Source: Oligoflexia bacterium (GTDB lineage Bacteria > Bdellovibrionota > UBA1018). Taken from it: a stretch of 42,255 nucleotides of DNA. The DNA is taken from contig CAIZRG010000007.1 of assembly GCA_903935335.1 (NCBI GenBank), forward strand, positions 1 through 42,255, given 5' to 3'. The position numbers and the translations under genes are program-made. Shown piece by piece: positions 1-9,444 of this stretch. Position 1 is the stretch's first letter, and each line of letters begins with the position of its first letter. The notes beneath the pieces are model-generated. The model ran no database searches and was not told the DNA's origin. It was given only the letters and a program-made list of their open reading frames with translations.

Positions 1-53
1 TGACCGGAGAAAGCTATAGAAAGAATATTAGGAAAAATAAATCTGTGGAAACT

Positions 54-257
54 TTAAACCAATAACGTTATCAACGTCGCTGGCGCTCCGAACGGTTCCG
101 CTAGAGTGAAATCACCCGGTTCCCGATGTTGAAATTCTGCACCTAGCGCTAAATCGCTCATGTATGCAGCAAGAGTAGTTGCTAATGAATAGACAGTATG
201 ACACATAATTAACTGGATCTTATTTAACAATGTAATCTCATAAATAAGTGCGCCCAT
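54..257 (-). CDS. Short hypothetical ORF, doubtful
   Basis: A 67-codon open frame in the otherwise empty first 370 bases. Its C-terminal half (around HREPGDFTLAEPFGAP) looks more protein-like than a random frame, but there is no ribosome binding site before the ATG and I recognise no family. It could be the tail of a decayed gene. The rest of the 1-372 stretch is AT-rich and I see no RNA gene or clear terminator in it. Confidence 0.2.
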   Translation of the reverse strand: MGALIYEITLLNKIQLIMCHTVYSLATTLAAYMSDLALGAEFQHREPGDFTLAEPFGAPATLITLLV

Positions 258-372
258 GCCGCTTAAGAAGAAGCAAAAATAGATATTTTTGCAGAGCTTC
301 CTATTTTTTTGGATTTATTTTTATTAAAAATTTCATATATTGTTTTCTTTTCTATTGGAGATTTTAATGCTT

Positions 373-1959
373 TTAGGGCACCACATCAACTCTTCGTAGA
401 TACAAATACCCTAAAGAGTTTACCTCAATATCCCTCACTCGCGGGCGAATCAAAGAAAGATTCGATTCATAATAAATAGGATAAACGACAACCTCCTCTT
501 CTAAAAGAGTTTTCTGAAGACTCAGGTAGAGGCTTTCTCGTTCCTTAAGATCACTTGACCTTCGAGCTTGCTCGACTTTTTCGTCAAAGCTTTGACTTTT
601 AAAGTTCGAGGAGTTGTTTCCAGAGTTGCTTAAGAAAACAGAAATAAAACTATGAGGGTCAGGAGTATCTGCAGTCCAAGAACAATCTGCAATGGCTGCC
701 TTACGAAAATCGAGTTGGGCTCGATAGGACAAATGATCTAAAGGCTGCAAGATCACATCAATTCCTAGATTTTTAGATAACTCATCATGAACCCATTGTC
801 CGACTGCAACAGATTTATCCCAATCAGGAAGTAAATAATGGATTTTAATATTTGAATTTGAATCTACTCGAGCCAAAGCCATTTCCTGCTTGGCCTTCTT
901 CAGATTGTAAGAAAGCCCAATCTTAGAAGAGTACCCCAAAAGACCAGGCGGAATCAAAGACGTGGCTGGAGATTGACTCAGATTAAATACTTTGGAAAGC
1001 TTTGACTTATCTAGAGCCATCATAATGGCTCGTCTCATATTAACGCTTGAGACTGGATATTGATCCACCGTAAAACTTAAGTATGCCGTTTTCAGTTGAG
1101 GAAACTTTTTTAAATCCGATCTTCCTGCCAAAGATTTCACGTCTGATTGAGAAAGATCAGATAAGAAATCAAGCTCACCTGCTTCATACAAACGGAGAGC
1201 CTCTCGATCTGACTTCACAATACGAGCCACGACCTCATCTACATTCCCTAAGATTCCATGATAAAATGGATTAGGTTTTAAAATAAATTTTGAATCAAAA
1301 TCATGTGTCTCTAACCGGTAAGGACCCAAAGTCAGGAGTTTTGCAGGACTAGTCCAACTCCCCCCGTGTTTTTCAACACTGTCTTGTCTCAAAGGATAGG
1401 TGGGCCAAAAAGCGAGAGTTTGAATCCACTGACTCACCGGGTACTTCAGCTTCACCTGAAGCGTCAGATCATCTAAGGCTTGAATCCCCACTTTAGAAAA
1501 ATCTGAGAGGACTCCCCGGTAATAATCTTCTGCTCCCTGCACATCAAAAAGAAGGTAAGCATAGGGTGCTGCTAAAATCCGCGAGAGTAATCTTTTCCAG
1601 CTAAAAACAAAGTCCTGAGCCTTTAAAACCAGCCCATCACTCCACTTCACGCCGGGCTTCAGATGAAAAACATAAGTCTTTCCATCCGGACTGAGGGTCC
1701 AAGTTTGAGCTAAAGCCGGTTTAACCTGAGATTTTTCATCAAAGCTCACCAGCCCTTCCATGAGGTTGGTCAAAAGATCCGCTTCTACCGGAGTATGAGC
1801 TAAATTCCAGTCCAAGGTTTCAGGCTCTGCTCTTAACCGAAAGGTCAATCGATGATTCGGGGATACAGGTGCAGCCTGAAGCAAAGACTCCTGGAAAAAC
1901 CCGATGAAGAAAATCCACACCATGACTCGCCGCTTGAGCCCCCCCCCCTTAAAATTCAT
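373..1959 (-). CDS. Periplasmic peptide/solute-binding protein (SBP family 5, OppA-like)
   Basis: Extracytoplasmic solute-binding protein of the DppA/OppA family, 528 residues, which normally delivers peptides or similar solutes to an ABC permease. Visible signs: an N-terminal signal peptide (KRR, then a hydrophobic stretch ending LLQAAP), then the family opening (RLRAEPETLDWNLAHT), EGLVSFDE, LSPDGKTYVFHLKPGVKWSDG and the later DWDKSVAVGQWVHDELSKN region. The first ATG overlaps the end of the ferredoxin gene by 11 bases and runs through ten consecutive G residues. A second ATG at codon 13 (1923) would put the G tract in the leader instead. No permease or ATPase gene is nearby, so it may serve a transporter encoded elsewhere. 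It is the last gene in the Isc direction, and co-transcription is likely but not proven. Confidence 0.85.
   Translation of the reverse strand: MNFKGGGLKRRVMVWIFFIGFFQESLLQAAPVSPNHRLTFRLRAEPETLDWNLAHTPVEADLLTNLMEGLVSFDEKSQVKPALAQTWTLSPDGKTYVFHLKPGVKWSDGLVLKAQDFVFSWKRLLSRILAAPYAYLLFDVQGAEDYYRGVLSDFSKVGIQALDDLTLQVKLKYPVSQWIQTLAFWPTYPLRQDSVEKHGGSWTSPAKLLTLGPYRLETHDFDSKFILKPNPFYHGILGNVDEVVARIVKSDREALRLYEAGELDFLSDLSQSDVKSLAGRSDLKKFPQLKTAYLSFTVDQYPVSSVNMRRAIMMALDKSKLSKVFNLSQSPATSLIPPGLLGYSSKIGLSYNLKKAKQEMALARVDSNSNIKIHYLLPDWDKSVAVGQWVHDELSKNLGIDVILQPLDHLSYRAQLDFRKAAIADCSWTADTPDPHSFISVFLSNSGNNSSNFKSQSFDEKVEQARRSSDLKERESLYLSLQKTLLEEEVVVYPIYYESNLSLIRPRVRDIEVNSLGYLYLRRVDVVP
1939..1948. repeat. Homopolymer tract (C10 on +, G10 on coding strand)
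   Basis: Ten C residues on the plus strand, immediately beside the fdx stop codon and inside or just before the start of the downstream binding-protein gene. On the coding strand it reads as AAG followed by nine G. If the ORF starts at 1959 the tract encodes codons 4-7 (K-G-G-G); if it starts at 1923 the tract lies in the leader. Tracts like this are prone to slippage. Confidence 0.8.
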
Positions 1960-2248
1960 CGAGGTTCACCACCTCAACCGTCACATCACCTTGAACCTGA
2001 GCTTGACAACCCAATCTCGAGTTTTTAGCACTCCCAGTTGCTCGTTCCACACGGTCTATTTCGTCTTCTTCCATAGGGGACAAATGATCTTCTCCAGCTT
2101 GAACCCGAACATGACACGTCGTACAAGCACAAAACCCTCCACAAGCATGCTGAATTGGGATGTTAAACTGAAGAGCAATGTCAAGGAGGCTCTCCCCCTT
2201 TTTCACATCACAAACAAGATTCATCGGTAAAAAAGTCACTTTTGGCAT
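1949..2248 (-). CDS. fdx: [2Fe-2S] ferredoxin of the ISC system
   Basis: Adrenodoxin/Isc-type ferredoxin of 99 residues that supplies electrons for Fe-S cluster assembly on IscU. The four cluster ligands are visible as C36-x5-C42-x2-C45 (in CGGFCACTTC) and C81 (in SRLGC). Position at the end of iscRSUA-hscBA, 29 bases after hscA, is the classical place for fdx. The reading frame ends in EVVNLDEF next to the G10 tract of the following gene. Length is normal for the family. Confidence 0.93.
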   Translation of the reverse strand: MPKVTFLPMNLVCDVKKGESLLDIALQFNIPIQHACGGFCACTTCHVRVQAGEDHLSPMEEDEIDRVERATGSAKNSRLGCQAQVQGDVTVEVVNLDEF

Positions 2249-2277
2249 AAATTTCTCCGTTTCGAAAAAATTTAATA

Positions 2278-4119
2278 TTATGACTGTTTGATCGATCTTG
2301 AAATGGTTTCTTTGATGAGTAACTCCGCTAAACGAAGAGTCACTTGATTGAGCCTAGCCGTGGCATCTTGAATACCACGAACATCCTTTTTTTGGATCTC
2401 TTCTTGAACCTGCGTCACAACCGTTCGAATCGTCTCAACCTCGGCAGGAGGTAAAACTTGATCTGCTTGTGGAAGATTCTTTTGGGTCACTCTTAAAATT
2501 CGCTCTGCTTCATTGCGAACCTCAGTCAACCTACGAAACCCAAGATCAGACTCAGCATTCTCCAAGCCTGACTGAAGCATCTTTTGAACTTCCTGATCAC
2601 TGAGCCCATAACTAGGCCTCACCTCAATGGATTGCTCTACCCCAGTCCTTAAATCCTTGGCAGAAACCTGTAAGATTCCATCAGCATCGACTAAAAACTT
2701 AACCTCAATCCGAGCCATCCCTGCAGGCAAGGGTTCAATCCCCACTAATTTAAAGTGAGCTAAACTTCGATTGTCTTGAACTTTCTCTCTTTCGCCTTGT
2801 AAAACATGAATATCAACACCCGTCTGAAAATCTGCAAACGTCGTAAACACTTCTCTTGCTACTGTTGGAATCCGAGTATTACGAGGAATTAAAGAAGACA
2901 CGATGCCACCATAAGTCTCTAAACCTAAAGACAACGGCACGACATCTAAAAGTAAAAGCTCCTGGTTGTTCCCACTCAAAATATCAGCTTGAATCGCAGC
3001 TCCTTGAGCAACAAGCTCATCCGGATGAAGCGAAGTATTTGGAACTCTCCCAAAGATTTTCTGAACGAACTGCCTGACCCCATGAAGACGAGTAGGCCCC
3101 CCCACCAAAATCACATCGGAAAGATCTGAAGCTTGAAGCCCTGCATCTTTGAGTGCTTGTAAACAAGGCTTTTCAGTCCTTTCTAAAATCGGCTGAGCAA
3201 GGACCTCAAACTCCTCTAAAGTCCACTTTCTTTCGTAAGTTTGACCTTTCCAGATCACCTGCATCAAGGCTTGAGGCTCTGTAGATAATTTAATCTTAAG
3301 CCTCTCAGCAGAATCAAGAACCGCAGCATGAAGCTTAGGCTCATCAAAAATACAAATCCCCCAAGTTTTTTCAATCTCTTGGGCTGCAACCTGAGCAATG
3401 ACCCGATCTAGATCATCTCCCCCAAGCGAGGTATCTCCACTCGTAGCCAAAACCTCAAAAATCCCTTCATGAAGTTTTAAGATTGAAAAATCAAAGGTCC
3501 CCCCACCTAAATCATAAACAGCAATTAAGCCTTCTTTTTTTCGATCTAAACCATAAGCAAGCGAAGCAGCTGTAGGTTCATTGATGATCCTAAGAACATC
3601 CCAACCGGCTAGACGACCTGCCGTTCGAGTTGCCTGCCGTTGTGAGTCATTAAAATAAGCAGGAACCGTAATCACAGCTTGACTCACAGGAACTCCCAGG
3701 TCTTTTTCAGCCATCTCCTTAAGTTCCCTTAAAATCAAGGCAGAGATCTCAATAGCAGAATAAGTCTGGTCTCCCACTCGAATCTGGATTAAACCCTCCT
3801 GCTCCACAACTTCATAAGGAAGTTGCACTTTTGAATTCTTTAAATCCTCAAAGCTTCGTCCTAAAAGACGCTTGACCGAAAAAACAGTGTTTTGTACGTC
3901 AATCACTCTTCTTTGCTTAGCACGAGTCCCAACACAAGGACCTTGAGGCCCAGCAAAACACACAATCGAAGGAACTAGGTTTTGCCCATCACGGGATTTC
4001 AGAATCCTAGGTCTGCCCTGCTCAATAATGGCTACTAAACTATTTGTTGTTCCAAGATCAATTCCAACAATCGGGCCAGTTGTTTCTGTTTTTTTAAAAA
4101 ATTTATATTGAAGTGACAT
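2278..4119 (-). CDS. hscA: Fe-S chaperone HscA (Hsp70 family)
   Basis: Specialised Hsp70 that, with HscB, pulls on IscU to release its Fe-S cluster. At 613 residues it has HscA length and lacks the long acidic DnaK tail. Hsp70 signatures: GIDLGTTNSLVA near residue 19, the AVITVPAYFNDSQRQATR phosphate loop, YDLGGGTFDFSIL and VILVGGPTRLHGV, then the substrate-binding beta domain (VVPLSLGLETYGG) and a helical lid. The start overlaps the end of hscB by 17 bases, so the two are probably translated together. The matching client motif LPPIK is present in IscU of the same operon. Confidence 0.95.
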   Translation of the reverse strand: MSLQYKFFKKTETTGPIVGIDLGTTNSLVAIIEQGRPRILKSRDGQNLVPSIVCFAGPQGPCVGTRAKQRRVIDVQNTVFSVKRLLGRSFEDLKNSKVQLPYEVVEQEGLIQIRVGDQTYSAIEISALILRELKEMAEKDLGVPVSQAVITVPAYFNDSQRQATRTAGRLAGWDVLRIINEPTAASLAYGLDRKKEGLIAVYDLGGGTFDFSILKLHEGIFEVLATSGDTSLGGDDLDRVIAQVAAQEIEKTWGICIFDEPKLHAAVLDSAERLKIKLSTEPQALMQVIWKGQTYERKWTLEEFEVLAQPILERTEKPCLQALKDAGLQASDLSDVILVGGPTRLHGVRQFVQKIFGRVPNTSLHPDELVAQGAAIQADILSGNNQELLLLDVVPLSLGLETYGGIVSSLIPRNTRIPTVAREVFTTFADFQTGVDIHVLQGEREKVQDNRSLAHFKLVGIEPLPAGMARIEVKFLVDADGILQVSAKDLRTGVEQSIEVRPSYGLSDQEVQKMLQSGLENAESDLGFRRLTEVRNEAERILRVTQKNLPQADQVLPPAEVETIRTVVTQVQEEIQKKDVRGIQDATARLNQVTLRLAELLIKETISRSIKQS

Positions 4120-4837
4120 TTTGGGTCATCCGATCCCTATTTTTTTCAATAGAACTCAGGTAGTTTTTATTTTGTACTTCACGAGCCATTTCTTCTAAAA
4201 CCAGAAGAGAAAACTTTGAGTCATCATTTTTCTCATCATATTTTCTTTCATCATATTTTTTTTCTAGGGAAAGAATTTTTTCATCGATTCTTGCTTTTCT
4301 TTCCTGGAGAGTTTCTAAAAATTCTCTTAATTTTTTTTGCACCTTCAAAGAATCGGCTTCTTCTAAAATCTCATCCTGAAGTTCAAACCACCCTTCAGCA
4401 ATCTCTATCAGTTCTATAGGAATTTGGCCTGTCTTTTGCGCTAAACTTTCCTGAAAAATACCTTCCCGTTTAAAAACATACTCCCTGAGCGCCTCAGGGT
4501 TTTTCAAAGTCTGGTAGGCTTGGTTGAGAAAGCTCATCCTAGAAAGAGAAAGAGCTTGAGCTGCAGAATCACTATTTGAAAATCGATCGGGATGAAATAA
4601 ACGAGAAGCCCGATAAAACCGCTTTTCAAGAACTTCAGGATCCAACCCAAATCGACAGGTCTCCCCTAAAACAGAAAAGTAATTTTCTTCAGCAGCCAGG
4701 GGCTGAACCAACCCGCAACTTGAACAAAATTGGTGAGCTAGAAAATCTCTAGCCAGAGAATCTCCAGAAAGTAGCACCTGACACCGAAAGCATTTAGGCT
4801 GAAAAACTACTGCCACAACCACAGGTTCGTTTCGCAT
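4103..4837 (-). CDS. hscB: J-domain co-chaperone HscB with N-terminal tetracysteine
   Basis: J-protein partner of HscA. The J-domain is seen in [23 protein letters not shown] and HPDRF (HPD at residues 82-84), followed by the three-helix IscU-binding domain. Before the J-domain are two Cys pairs, C16-x2-C19 and C38-x2-C41, a probable zinc ribbon as in eukaryotic HSC20, which E. coli HscB lacks. The start is uncertain: an ATG at 4867 would overlap iscA by 74 bases; 4837 (used here) overlaps by 44; GTG codons at 4822 and 4816 also precede the first Cys. The C-terminal half has a Lys/Glu-rich stretch around [15 protein letters not shown] that is longer than usual. Confidence 0.88.
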   Translation of the reverse strand: MRNEPVVVAVVFQPKCFRCQVLLSGDSLARDFLAHQFCSSCGLVQPLAAEENYFSVLGETCRFGLDPEVLEKRFYRASRLFHPDRFSNSDSAAQALSLSRMSFLNQAYQTLKNPEALREYVFKREGIFQESLAQKTGQIPIELIEIAEGWFELQDEILEEADSLKVQKKLREFLETLQERKARIDEKILSLEKKYDERKYDEKNDDSKFSLLVLEEMAREVQNKNYLSSIEKNRDRMTQNVTSI

Positions 4838-5123
4838 TCGGATTATTGAAAACGAAACCGGTTCCATTCAAACCATCAGAAAAATCAAGCTCAGTCCCTG
4901 ACAAATACAAAAAAGACTTTGAATCACAGATAATTTTTACACCGTCTTTTTCAAAAACTTTATCGGTTACGGCAGCAGGCTGATCATCAAAACCCAACTT
5001 GTAACTCATCCCGGAACACCCACCCCCCACAACTTTGACCCGAAGAGCAGATGCCGTTGCCATTGCATCTTTAGCCTGAATGCGTTTGATCTCTGTAATG
5101 GCTTTGTCAGTGACAGAAATCAT
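4794..5123 (-). CDS. iscA: A-type Fe-S carrier IscA
   Basis: HesB/IscA family protein of 109 residues that carries Fe or [Fe-S] units from the IscU scaffold to apoproteins. The three ligand cysteines are at the expected places: C36 in GGGCSGMSY and C101/C103 in the C-terminal CGCGSSFSA. The ATG overlaps the iscU stop as ATGA, so it is translationally coupled. Its 3' end lies inside the 5' part of the hscB frame. Confidence 0.94.
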   Translation of the reverse strand: MISVTDKAITEIKRIQAKDAMATASALRVKVVGGGCSGMSYKLGFDDQPAAVTDKVFEKDGVKIICDSKSFLYLSGTELDFSDGLNGTGFVFNNPNAKRTCGCGSSFSA

Positions 5124-5515
5124 GCGGTTTTTGCCTCATTTTTTTTTAAATAATCAGAAATGGCTGCCTTAATCGCATCCTCTGCCAAAACAGAACAATG
5201 AATCTTAATCGGAGGTAAAGACAGTTCCTGCACAATATCGGTATTCCTAATTTCTAGTGCCTGATCAATGGTCTTGCCTTTAATCCACTCCGTAGCCAAA
5301 GAAGAACTAGCAATCGCACTCCCACAACCAAAGGTTTTAAACTTAGCATCCCGAATCATCTGGGTTTCTGAGTCAATTTCAATTTGAAGCTTCATGACAT
5401 CCCCACACTCTGGAGCTCCCACTAGCCCAGTTCCAACATTGGAAGCGTTTTTATTGAGGGAACCCACATTTCTTGGATTTTCATAATGATCAATGACTTT
5501 TTTCGTATAAGACAT
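5120..5515 (-). CDS. iscU: Fe-S cluster scaffold IscU
   Basis: Scaffold on which IscS sulfur and iron are assembled into clusters. All hallmarks are present in 131 residues: C37 with D39 (APECGDVM), C64 (FGCGSA), H106-C107, and the HscA recognition motif LPPIK at 100-104. The N-terminal [16 protein letters not shown] is typical. It lies 21 bases downstream of iscS and overlaps iscA as ATGA. Confidence 0.96.
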   Translation of the reverse strand: MSYTKKVIDHYENPRNVGSLNKNASNVGTGLVGAPECGDVMKLQIEIDSETQMIRDAKFKTFGCGSAIASSSLATEWIKGKTIDQALEIRNTDIVQELSLPPIKIHCSVLAEDAIKAAISDYLKKNEAKTA

Positions 5516-5536
5516 AAACTCTCCTTATCATCAGTA

Positions 5537-6751
5537 TCAGTGCGCAGCCCAGCTCACAGACTTAAGATCAATTCCTTCTTTATGCATTTCATAAAGAGGA
5601 GAAAGGTCTCTGAGTTTTTTTACCGTTTCGACAACCTTTTGAAGTGCAAAATCAATCTCTTCTTGAGTCGTAAAACGACCCAATCCAAAGCGAATACTTG
5701 TATGAGCCAAATCATCGCCCACCCCAATGCCCTTAAGAACATAAGAAGGCTCTAAACTAGCCGAAGTACAAGCCGATCCACTGGAAACGGCAAGCTCCTT
5801 CATCCCCATCATGAGCGACTCTCCTTCTACATAAGCAAAGCTTACGTTTAAATTATTAGGAAGCCTCTCGATGGGATGACCATTCAAGTAAACCTCATCC
5901 AATTGGCTCTGAATTCCATTCCATAACTGATCACGAAGCTTTTTGATTCGAACTGTCTCTTCGGACATAAGCTTTTGGGCAAGCTCAGCAGCCTTTCCAA
6001 ACCCCACAATCCCAGGCACATTCAGGGTCCCTGATCGCATCCCCCGCTCATGCCCACCCCCATGAATGAAGGGACTGAGTCTAACCCTAGGGTTTTTTCT
6101 GCGTACATACAATGCCCCTACACCTTTAGGTCCATAAATTTTGTGAGCCGTGATCGATAGCAAATCAATACCCATGGACTCAACTTGGATCGGGACTTTC
6201 CCTGCAGCCTGAACAGCATCAGTATGAAATAAAACATTTTTTTCTTTACACAACTGAGCAATTTCATGAATCGGATTAAGAGTCCCAATTTCATTATTAG
6301 CCCAAATGGTAGAAACCAGAACTGTTTGAGGCGTCATCGCTCTGCGTACAGCCTCTGGATCAACCTGCCCGTAGTGATTGACAGGAAGAAAAGTAATTTC
6401 AAACCCCTTCTTTTCTAAAGAATGACACGTATCCAAGACGGCCTTGTGCTCAATCGAAGTAGTGATCAGGTGTTTCCCCTTTTCCTGATACATCTCAGCC
6501 ACCCCAGCAATTGCTAAATTATTGCTTTCAGTTGCTCCACTCGTAAAAATAATTTCTCTCTCACTTGCCCCAATGAGCTTTGCAATTTGTTTTCTAGCAA
6601 GCTCTACGGCCGATTCAGCCGTCCAACCAAACTCATGGTTGCGGCTGGCTGCATTTCCGAAAACATCGGAAAAATAAGGAAGCATGCTCTTTAAAACTTC
6701 AGGATCTACCGGTGTCGTTGCTTGATAATCTAAGTAAATTGGAAATTTCAT
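5537..6751 (-). CDS. iscS: Cysteine desulfurase IscS
   Basis: Class V PLP enzyme that takes sulfur from cysteine as a persulfide and hands it to IscU. 404 residues, as in E. coli. Signs: N-terminal [28 protein letters not shown], the PLP lysine in [17 protein letters not shown] near residue 205, [15 protein letters not shown], and the mobile active-site Cys loop [17 protein letters not shown] near residue 328 of the IscS (not SufS) type. Three bases separate it from iscR. Confidence 0.96.
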   Translation of the reverse strand: MKFPIYLDYQATTPVDPEVLKSMLPYFSDVFGNAASRNHEFGWTAESAVELARKQIAKLIGASEREIIFTSGATESNNLAIAGVAEMYQEKGKHLITTSIEHKAVLDTCHSLEKKGFEITFLPVNHYGQVDPEAVRRAMTPQTVLVSTIWANNEIGTLNPIHEIAQLCKEKNVLFHTDAVQAAGKVPIQVESMGIDLLSITAHKIYGPKGVGALYVRRKNPRVRLSPFIHGGGHERGMRSGTLNVPGIVGFGKAAELAQKLMSEETVRIKKLRDQLWNGIQSQLDEVYLNGHPIERLPNNLNVSFAYVEGESLMMGMKELAVSSGSACTSASLEPSYVLKGIGVGDDLAHTSIRFGLGRFTTQEEIDFALQKVVETVKKLRDLSPLYEMHKEGIDLKSVSWAAH

Positions 6752-6754
6752 CTT

Positions 6755-7249
6755 CTACTCTCTCCCTGTCCCTACTTCTACTGCCTGTGCGACTCGCACT
6801 CCTGTCAAAGTCATCTGAACCTGAGAACCTTCAACCACTTCAGCTAATGAAATACTCGATAAAAATTTATAAATTCGAGTATTTAACTCATTCATAAAAG
6901 TTGGAATCTCACACTTGCCTGCATACTCACATTCATTGAGATCATGAGCCTTCAAACTTGAACAAGCCACAACTGACTGAGCCCCTTCCATCCGATCTAA
7001 AAACTCGGCCAAAGAGACCTTCTTCAAAGAACACCGCAGGGTATACCCACCTTTGGCTCCTTGTGCAGACTCGATCAAACCTGAGTCTTTCAGTCGTTGA
7101 AGAGTCTTTGCTGTAATCTCAAATGGAAGACCATAATACTCTGCAATTTCCCGAGCACTCGTCACTAAAAAAGGCTGAGAAGATTGCCTGCGGCTCATGT
7201 GACGCAGGGCCATTAAACCATACTCTGTTGTTCGGTTGAGCTTAATCAT
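6755..7249 (-). CDS. iscR: Rrf2-family Fe-S sensor and repressor IscR
   Basis: Winged-helix regulator that binds a [2Fe-2S] cluster and normally represses the isc operon when clusters are plentiful. N-terminal HTH in TEYGLMALRHMSRR to KGGYTLRC; cluster cysteines C96, C107 and C113 (VVACSS, NECEYAGKCEIP). It heads the operon. A good ribosome binding site (AAGGGAG) precedes the ATG. The upstream DNA at about 7258-7290 is AT-rich with an imperfect GATAC/GATATC dyad that might be an IscR/Rrf2 site, but it does not match the known type 1 box well enough to call. Confidence 0.94.
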   Translation of the reverse strand: MIKLNRTTEYGLMALRHMSRRQSSQPFLVTSAREIAEYYGLPFEITAKTLQRLKDSGLIESAQGAKGGYTLRCSLKKVSLAEFLDRMEGAQSVVACSSLKAHDLNECEYAGKCEIPTFMNELNTRIYKFLSSISLAEVVEGSQVQMTLTGVRVAQAVEVGTGRE

Positions 7250-7412
7250 TTCTCCCTTTTAAATACGATACTATAAGTCTGATATCAACACAATACTCTA
7301 TCTTATGCTCGGAGAGGCTACGAGAACTCACTCAAGCGCCTGAGCTCAGCTTGGCAATCCACTTCAATAAAAATCGTCTTGCTTCCGAAAAGACTGAGTG
7401 GGAAAATATCAA

Positions 7413-8144
7413 ATGGGGGGTTTTGTCTTATCTTTATTCTTTTTCTTGTTCTTATTGACTTGGATCCAGTCTGAGTCAGTCCTTGGGCAAGGAAAGAAAC
7501 AAAAAATTTCCAGGATTAAGCCTCAACCATGTGAGGCTCAAGTGATTAAGCCTCACATGGTTGAGCCTAAAGAGATTTGTGAAGAAATTTGCTACGGCTC
7601 TTATGGAGACCAAATCAAAAAGTGTTCTTCATCCTCCTGCCTAGAATGTCTCAACCATCTCAAAGTTGAACTAGAAAATAACCCTGAACTCCCTCCTGAT
7701 CGACTCCTCGTTTGCATTCAACCAGAAGCTTTAACCCATGAAAATTTTCGATCTACCCTGACTCAACTCGAGACCATTTTTAATGAAAAATCTTTTTTTG
7801 AATGGTGCATTGAAGCTCTAAAATTCAACATTTTCAGTGAAGATAAACCATTTGCTGCTGCAAAACTCTCTCAGCTTTTTTCTTATCTAGGAGGTAGGCA
7901 TGAACTGATCATGCTGCCAGGCTCAAACCAAACCTATACAATTATAATTTACAAAAACTCAATCCTTTCTATTTTCCAAGAACTCAAATTTTTTTTTGGA
8001 CCCGAACTCAAATTTTATAAAAAATTTATCTGTAATTCTCTAGCAGAATCAGTAGGAGGACCTGAATCCCTTTGGGAATATGAGTCCTACTCCCAAAAAG
8101 ACTTCATCAGTAAACTGATTGATCAGTGCAAAGAACTAAAATGA
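7413..8144 (+). CDS. Secreted cysteine-containing protein of unknown function
   Basis: I do not recognise this protein. It has a hydrophobic signal sequence (GGFVLSLFFFLFLLTWIQ) and then a soluble domain of about 215 residues. Ten mature-region cysteines include CEEICYGS, a KKCSSSSCLEC cluster and later single Cys residues, compatible with periplasmic disulfides. The ATG at 7413 follows GGGAA at good spacing and is preferred to a GTG at 7398, though the GTG would add a Lys to the n-region. It lies alone, convergent with ftsZ (11 bases between stops) and divergent from iscR. An inverted repeat sits in its early coding sequence (separate entry). Confidence 0.65.
   Translation: MGGFVLSLFFFLFLLTWIQSESVLGQGKKQKISRIKPQPCEAQVIKPHMVEPKEICEEICYGSYGDQIKKCSSSSCLECLNHLKVELENNPELPPDRLLVCIQPEALTHENFRSTLTQLETIFNEKSFFEWCIEALKFNIFSEDKPFAAAKLSQLFSYLGGRHELIMLPGSNQTYTIIIYKNSILSIFQELKFFFGPELKFYKKFICNSLAESVGGPESLWEYESYSQKDFISKLIDQCKELK
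7519..7568. repeat. 20-bp inverted repeat, 10-base loop, inside coding sequence
   Basis: Arms 7519-7538 and 7549-7568 are reverse complements at 19 of 20 positions, separated by 10 bases. The left arm contains a second, smaller 7-bp hairpin (AGCCTCA / TGAGGCT). The arms also share a direct ATTAAGCCTCA start. The encoded peptide carries the echo IKPQP / IKPHMVEP. The transcript would form a very stable hairpin about 100 bases after the start codon. Confidence 0.9.
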
Positions 8145-8154
8145 TGACATTCTT

Positions 8155-9411
8155 TTAAACATCCTTCCGCCGTCTCAAATACGTAGGAACATCGAGTGCA
8201 TCGGATCCTGAAGAAGATAACTCAAGTTTCTGCATGAGCTCCCGTGCCCAGACCACCTCAGTATCCTCAATGTTCTTCCTATCATCCCTATTTTTAGGAC
8301 TAGAAATAGGTTCAGCAAGAGAAGGCCCAAGAGAAGGCAAAGAAGGAAGCTCCTCTTCTTTCTTCAAAAAAGAGGCAGAATTGGCAATCGAATGAGAAAA
8401 CTCCGAATTCATTTCTCGCTTCAGTTTATTTTGATACTCAAGCTCTCCCTCTAAACCTGTTGCAATCACAGTAATTTTAACTTTTTCCTGAAGAGACTCA
8501 TCAATGACTGCTCCAAAAATAATTTCAGCCTCTTCATGCATAGATTCCATGATGAAAGTGGTTGCTTCATTCACTTCATGAAGTTTGAGACTGGATCCTC
8601 CCGTAATATTAATAATCACCCCAGTTGCTCCATCAATCGAAATATCACGAAGCAAAGGACTGGAAATTGCTCCTGTCGCTGCATCCAACATCCTCTGCTC
8701 TCCTTCACCATAACCAATCCCAATCAAAGCAAGTCCCTTATTTTGCATAATGGTTCTTACATCAGCAAAATCACTATTAATCAGTCCTGTGTGATTAATC
8801 AAATCCGCAATCCCACGAACAGCACTTAACAAAACCTCATCCGCTTTTTGAAAAGCTTCTAACATCGACAAAGAATCCCCACAGAGTGTCAGTAAACGCT
8901 GATTGGGGATCATAATCAGAGAGTCCACGTTCTCCCGTAAACGAGCAATCCCCTGCTCAGCAAACTTCATCCGCTTCCTACCCTCAAATAAAAAGGGCTT
9001 GGTCACCACACCCACTGAAAGCGCTCCCAATTCTCGAGCAATTCTTGAAAATACAGAAGCTGCCCCAGTTCCCGTCCCCCCGCCCATTCCTGCTGTAACA
9101 AACACTAGGTCTGCTCCAGAAAGCAACTCCGCAATTTTAAGAGAGTCCTCTAAGGCTGCTTTTCGACCAATATCGGGATTTGCACCCGCTCCCAACCCTT
9201 TCGTCAAAGCCTGACCCATGGCAAGCTTTGTGGGTGCTAATGAAGCATCCAATGCCTGTCGATCTGTATTTGCTGTAATAAAATCTACACCCTCAAGCCC
9301 CATCTTCATCATCGTGTTGACAGCATTACATCCACTGCCCCCCACTCCCACGACTTTAATCTTTGCACCGTTCTTGACTAACTGAACTAACTGATGTTTT
9401 TCAAATGCCAT
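8155..9411 (-). CDS. ftsZ: Cell division tubulin FtsZ
   Basis: GTPase that forms the division ring. 418 residues. N-terminal VVGVGGSGCNAVNTM, the tubulin signature GGGTGTG in AGMGGGTGTGAAS, and the T7 loop NSDFADVRTI are all clear. A linker of about 85 residues leads to a C-terminal tail (DVPTYLRRRKDV) of the conserved type that binds FtsA. AAGG lies before the ATG; 33 bases separate it from ftsA. Confidence 0.97.
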   Translation of the reverse strand: MAFEKHQLVQLVKNGAKIKVVGVGGSGCNAVNTMMKMGLEGVDFITANTDRQALDASLAPTKLAMGQALTKGLGAGANPDIGRKAALEDSLKIAELLSGADLVFVTAGMGGGTGTGAASVFSRIARELGALSVGVVTKPFLFEGRKRMKFAEQGIARLRENVDSLIMIPNQRLLTLCGDSLSMLEAFQKADEVLLSAVRGIADLINHTGLINSDFADVRTIMQNKGLALIGIGYGEGEQRMLDAATGAISSPLLRDISIDGATGVIINITGGSSLKLHEVNEATTFIMESMHEEAEIIFGAVIDESLQEKVKITVIATGLEGELEYQNKLKREMNSEFSHSIANSASFLKKEEELPSLPSLGPSLAEPISSPKNRDDRKNIEDTEVVWARELMQKLELSSSGSDALDVPTYLRRRKDV

Positions 9412-9444
9412 TTTTATTAACCTTGAGTTTAATCCTGTTCTTCC

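Noticed and set aside
7258..7290. IscR/Rrf2 binding site upstream of iscR
   Set aside because: Only an imperfect GATAC/GATATC dyad is present; it does not match the known type 1 consensus well enough to list as a feature, though autoregulation is likely.
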